From assembly GCA_946618265.1 (NCBI GenBank), contig CAMOLA010000080.1:1-6771 (forward strand): DNA of 6,771 nt, given 5' to 3'. This DNA is from an uncultured Eggerthellaceae bacterium. GTDB lineage: Bacteria; Actinomycetota; Coriobacteriia; Coriobacteriales; Eggerthellaceae. The position numbers and the translations under genes are program-made. The notes below the pieces were generated by a model. It saw only the letters and a program-made list of their open reading frames with translations, was not told the origin of the DNA and did not search any database. This document shows positions 4,982 to 6,771 of the stretch, piece after piece; positions within the stretch are counted from its first letter, which is position 1, and each line of letters starts with the position of its first letter.

Positions 4982-5062
4982 TTTGACCTGCGTTTTGTTT
5001 ACGCATGGCTGTTATTGTGCGTACGAGTGGGAATAGAATTCTCAAGAAAACACTTTTCCGCA
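4982..5062 (+). repeat. Partial copy of the dispersed repeat (copy C)
   Basis: TTTGACCTGCG (4982-4992) is followed 43 bp later by GAGTGGGAATAG (5025-5036), matching the same pair at 2815 and 2859. CTTTTCCGCA (about 5053-5062) resembles the TGTTTCCGCA block of copies A and B but sits about 25 bp closer. The downstream part with a 35-bp element is absent; a hairpin and the GTACC doublet are found there instead. Confidence 0.5.
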
Positions 5063-5096
5063 CTCCGCCCCGAAACACAACATAACCGCAGATCAG

Positions 5097-5129
5097 AAGT
5101 GGTGCGTTCGAGAAATCGGCGCACCACTT
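5097..5129 (+). repeat. Perfect 10-bp hairpin
   Basis: AAGTGGTGCG (5097-5106) and CGCACCACTT (5120-5129) form a perfect stem around a 13-nt loop. A second, weaker stem follows (CGAAAG 5135-5140 with CTTTCG 5150-5155). The T-run after the first stem is short (CTTTGCTTC), so it could end transcripts from the gene at 4414 or act in the leader of the gene at 5232. The sequence does not decide. Confidence 0.55.
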
Positions 5130-5160
5130 TGCTTCGAAAGAAAGCACTCCTTTCGGGATT

Positions 5161-5181
5161 ATTCGTACCGGAATTCGTACC
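5161..5181. repeat. ATTCGTACC direct repeat
   Basis: ATTCGTACC occurs at 5161-5169 and 5173-5181, a 12-bp period, about 50 bp before the start of the small gene at 5232. The same word forms the doublet at 35-56 with an 11-bp period. The position is right for a regulator binding near the -35 region of that gene, whose own promoter hexamers are not clear. Confidence 0.6.
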
Positions 5182-5231
5182 ACCCCAGCGCCACCATTCA
5201 CGATGCTAGGTACTGAGAGGAGATTAGAAAG

Positions 5232-5474
5232 ATGATCAACGAAGCGAAGATGACCGAACTCAACCAGGCCGAGGACATGGCCTGCTTCCGGGCGGACACG
5301 AGCAAGGCGGTGCTCGACGCCATGCGCAACGACTTCGAGCAGCTTCCGCCGGATGCTCGCGCCAAGCTTTTGGACATGCTCTGCGCCTCTGGCGTCGAGA
5401 GTCCCCAGTGGTGGTGGGATGTCCTCGTGGGCGAAGGTGACCCGCTCTACCGGGAGTTCGAGCCGCTGCTGTAG
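5232..5474 (+). CDS. Small acidic protein of unknown function
   Basis: This 80-residue protein is one I do not recognise. It starts MINEAKMTELNQAEDMACFR and is mostly helical and acidic up to about residue 52 (FEQLPPDARAKLLDMLC). A tryptophan-rich segment SPQWWWDVLVGEGDPLYREF follows, and then LEPLL-like ending FEPLL. There is no signal peptide or membrane helix, so it is probably cytosolic. GAGAGGAG (5215-5222) lies 9 nt before ATG 5232; a second in-frame ATG at 5250 lacks such a site. Codon third positions are mostly G or C, which supports real coding. It stands alone, preceded by a long leader with a hairpin and the GTACC doublet, and is followed by the hairpin at 5499-5527. Confidence 0.7.
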   Translation: MINEAKMTELNQAEDMACFRADTSKAVLDAMRNDFEQLPPDARAKLLDMLCASGVESPQWWWDVLVGEGDPLYREFEPLL

Positions 5475-5498
5475 CCCGACCCCGCACAGCAAGCAGGG

Positions 5499-5527
5499 AG
5501 GCCGTCTATCGCGTTGATAGGCGGCCT
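5499..5527. terminator. Hairpin between convergent genes
   Basis: AGGCCGTCTATC (5499-5510) pairs with GATAGGCGGCCT (5516-5527) around a 5-nt loop; 11 pairs are Watson-Crick and one is G-T. It sits between the plus-strand gene ending at 5474 and the minus-strand gene ending at 5538, so it could stop transcripts from both sides. Neither flank has a strong T-run, which lowers certainty. Confidence 0.65.
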
Positions 5528-5537
5528 TCCGCCATCT

Positions 5538-6167
5538 TCATCGCATCGAAGCGGCGAGCATCGCCACAGTCATCGGCCGCGAGTGCCCCGACAGCAGCAT
5601 GGTGTCGGGAAGCAACGCGAGAATGCTTTTGCGTATGCTCTCGCGCAGCCTGGGTCCATCCCCTGTCGGGAACACGGTCAGGCCCGGGCCGCCCTCGTAG
5701 ACGGCGTCTCCGACGAGCGCGAAGCCTCCCTGCTCGCACCAGAACGCGCACGAGTCGTCGGTGTGGCCGGGGACGTGCAGCACCTCGAGCGCGCCTGCGA
5801 TGCCGCCGACGGGGATGCGGTCGCCGTCCGAGAGCTTCGACGCTCCGGCCAGCGTGATCGGTGCCCCATGCTCTGCCGAGAGGTTCAGCCGCGGGTCGAG
5901 CAGGTACCGGTCCGCCAGCTCGTGCGCCCTCACCGGCGCGCTCCAAGCGTCGCGAAGCTCGCCGGCGGCGCCCATGTGGTCGAAGTGCCCGTGCGTGAGC
6001 AGGATCGCGTCGATCTTCCAGCCGCGTTCGCGCGCGGCAGACAGGAAGAGACCTGGCTGGGCGCCCGGGTCGACGAGCACGCCGCGACCCGTCTCGCCGT
6101 CGATCACGAAGTAGCCGAAGGTGGCGAAGACGCCCCTCGCCAGCAGCGGGTAGACCTCGACCGCCAT
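5538..6167 (-). CDS. MBL-fold metallo-hydrolase (glyoxalase II-like)
   Basis: This 209-residue protein has the complete metal-binding set of the metallo-beta-lactamase fold: LLTHGHFDHMG (H59, H61, D63, H64), VPGHTDD (H135), VGDAVYEGG (D154) and LSGHSRPMT (H195). Such enzymes bind two metal ions and hydrolyse thioesters or related bonds. The size and motif order fit the short glyoxalase II/YcbL-like group, cytosolic, with the substrate unknown. The start is set at ATG 6167, which overlaps the stop of the upstream gene by one base (TGATG), typical of translational coupling. Alternative ATGs at 6179 and 6194 would add 4 or 9 residues (MRPGRMLVL). GGAAGGA lies about 12 nt before 6167. The gene shares an operon with the FrnE-like protein, perhaps both in thiol chemistry (inference). 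Confidence 0.9.
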   Translation of the reverse strand: MAVEVYPLLARGVFATFGYFVIDGETGRGVLVDPGAQPGLFLSAARERGWKIDAILLTHGHFDHMGAAGELRDAWSAPVRAHELADRYLLDPRLNLSAEHGAPITLAGASKLSDGDRIPVGGIAGALEVLHVPGHTDDSCAFWCEQGGFALVGDAVYEGGPGLTVFPTGDGPRLRESIRKSILALLPDTMLLSGHSRPMTVAMLAASMR

Positions 6168-6771
6168 CAGAACGAGCATCCTTCCGGGCCGCATGCCATG
6201 CCCTGCGCGGCGCCTTCCGCCAGCGACTCGCCGTGCGCCCTCTCGAGCACGCGCGCCATCTCCTCGGTCGGATAGCAGCCCGATATCGCGTACTTGCCGT
6301 CCACGACGAAGAACGGCACGGCGTGCACGCCCATCGCGTAGGCGTCGCGCTCGTCGGCGCGAACCTCGTCCTCGTACTCGTCCGACGCCAGCACACGCTC
6401 CACGTCGGCCTCGGGAAGCCCCGCCTCGGCGGCCAGCTTGCGCAGCACCCCGTGGTCAGCCATGACCTCGTTCTTAACAAAGTACGCCTCGTAGCACAGC
6501 CCCTCGAAGCGCGTGTTGCCCAGGCTGTGCGCCAGCTTGGTCAGGCGGTGCGCGTCGAGCATGTTGGTGTTCAATGTGGTGGCGTAGTTGAACTCGATGC
6601 CCTCGCCGCGGCCCATCCGGCTGATGCCCTCGATGCGCTCCGCAGCCTCCTCCTTGGAAAGGCCGTACTTGGCGGCGAAGCGGTCGAGCGTGGGGCCGAC
6701 CACCTCGTAGGGAGCATCCGGGTTCAGCTCGAACGCCCGCATCTCCACCTCCACCTCGCCCTCGAGCCCGA
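6167..6771 (-). CDS. DsbA-family oxidoreductase, FrnE-like (5' end outside window)
   Basis: The frame is open to the right edge of the window, so the N-terminus is missing. What is seen matches the FrnE branch of the DsbA/thioredoxin-fold family: VEVEMRAFELNPDAP near the visible start, a helical insert with FNYATTLNTNMLDAHRLTKL, then YEAYFVKNEVMADHGVL and RADERDAYAMGVHAVPFFVV with the cis-proline loop (VPFF). Next comes DGKYAISGCYPTEEMARVLE, and a tail CGPEGCSF with two Cys that many FrnE proteins share. The redox CXXC motif of this family lies near the N-terminus and would be beyond the window, so its absence here is not evidence of loss. Members act as disulfide isomerase-like enzymes in the cytosol; no signal peptide can be judged. 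It precedes the MBL-fold gene with a one-base overlap. Confidence 0.9.
   Translation of the reverse strand, partial: GLEGEVEVEMRAFELNPDAPYEVVGPTLDRFAAKYGLSKEEAAERIEGISRMGRGEGIEFNYATTLNTNMLDAHRLTKLAHSLGNTRFEGLCYEAYFVKNEVMADHGVLRKLAAEAGLPEADVERVLASDEYEDEVRADERDAYAMGVHAVPFFVVDGKYAISGCYPTEEMARVLERAHGESLAEGAAQGMACGPEGCSF

Noticed and set aside
5506..6480. Long arginine-rich minus frame and several plus-strand frames over the MBL and FrnE genes
   Set aside because: They are out-of-frame shadows of two well-supported genes in GC-rich DNA.
6167..6771. FrnE-like protein lacking its CXXC active site as a degenerate gene
   Set aside because: The frame is open at the window edge, and the motif belongs to the part that lies outside.

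Overview
The window looks like a small accessory region of a high-GC bacterial chromosome that abuts a more ordinary core-like segment at the right edge. The rightmost 1.3 kb is strongly G/C-ending in codon use. With the PstS-like protein, the many short intergenic repeats and the TA-type modules, this suggests an Eggerthellaceae-type actinobacterium (Coriobacteriia). That assignment is inference from style and composition; no marker gene is present.

Layout, left to right. (1) 1-390 is non-coding and repeat-rich: a palindrome with a GTACC doublet, then a 156-bp repeat unit ending in a 35-bp element, then a promoter whose -10 box adjoins a palindrome. (2) 391-941 (+) is a YefM/Phd-type antitoxin and a Txe/YoeB-type toxin. 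(3) 974-2645 (-) is a membrane-anchored PstS-like substrate-binding protein broken by one extra base at 1531-1532. (4) 2646-3159 is non-coding and holds two more 35-bp elements and the second 156-bp unit. (5) 3160-3334 (-) is a previously hidden two-helix membrane protein gene, broken at a run of six G. It faces away from a compact divergent promoter with a perfect operator palindrome (3459-3478). (6) 3511-4217 (+) is a DUF4160 protein followed by a DUF2442 protein carrying a C-terminal helix-turn-helix, probably an autoregulated TA-like pair. (7) 4414-4875 (+) is an unrecognised one-helix membrane protein. (8) 4876-5231 is non-coding, with a fourth 35-bp element, a partial repeat unit, a 10-bp hairpin and a second GTACC doublet. 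(9) 5232-5474 (+) is an unrecognised small acidic protein. (10) 5538-6771 (-) is an MBL-fold hydrolase preceded, with a one-base overlap, by a FrnE-like DsbA-family oxidoreductase that runs off the window. A 12-bp hairpin separates blocks 9 and 10.

The most unusual feature is the dispersed intergenic element family. Four exact 35-bp units lie in the same orientation. Each has a nearly invariant 14-bp half (GACCGAAKCGCGTC) and a variable half built as a direct repeat with 11-bp period. Two units use the word TTCCTTA and two use TCACTGA, and the three base changes between the words occur identically in both halves. That 7+4+7 geometry is the one used by PhoB/OmpR-type response regulators, and one unit lies about 95 bp upstream of the PstS-like gene. 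A third word, ATTCGTACC, forms similar doublets at both outer repeat regions. This may be a family of operators with diversified specificity carried on a dispersed repeat; that function is inference.
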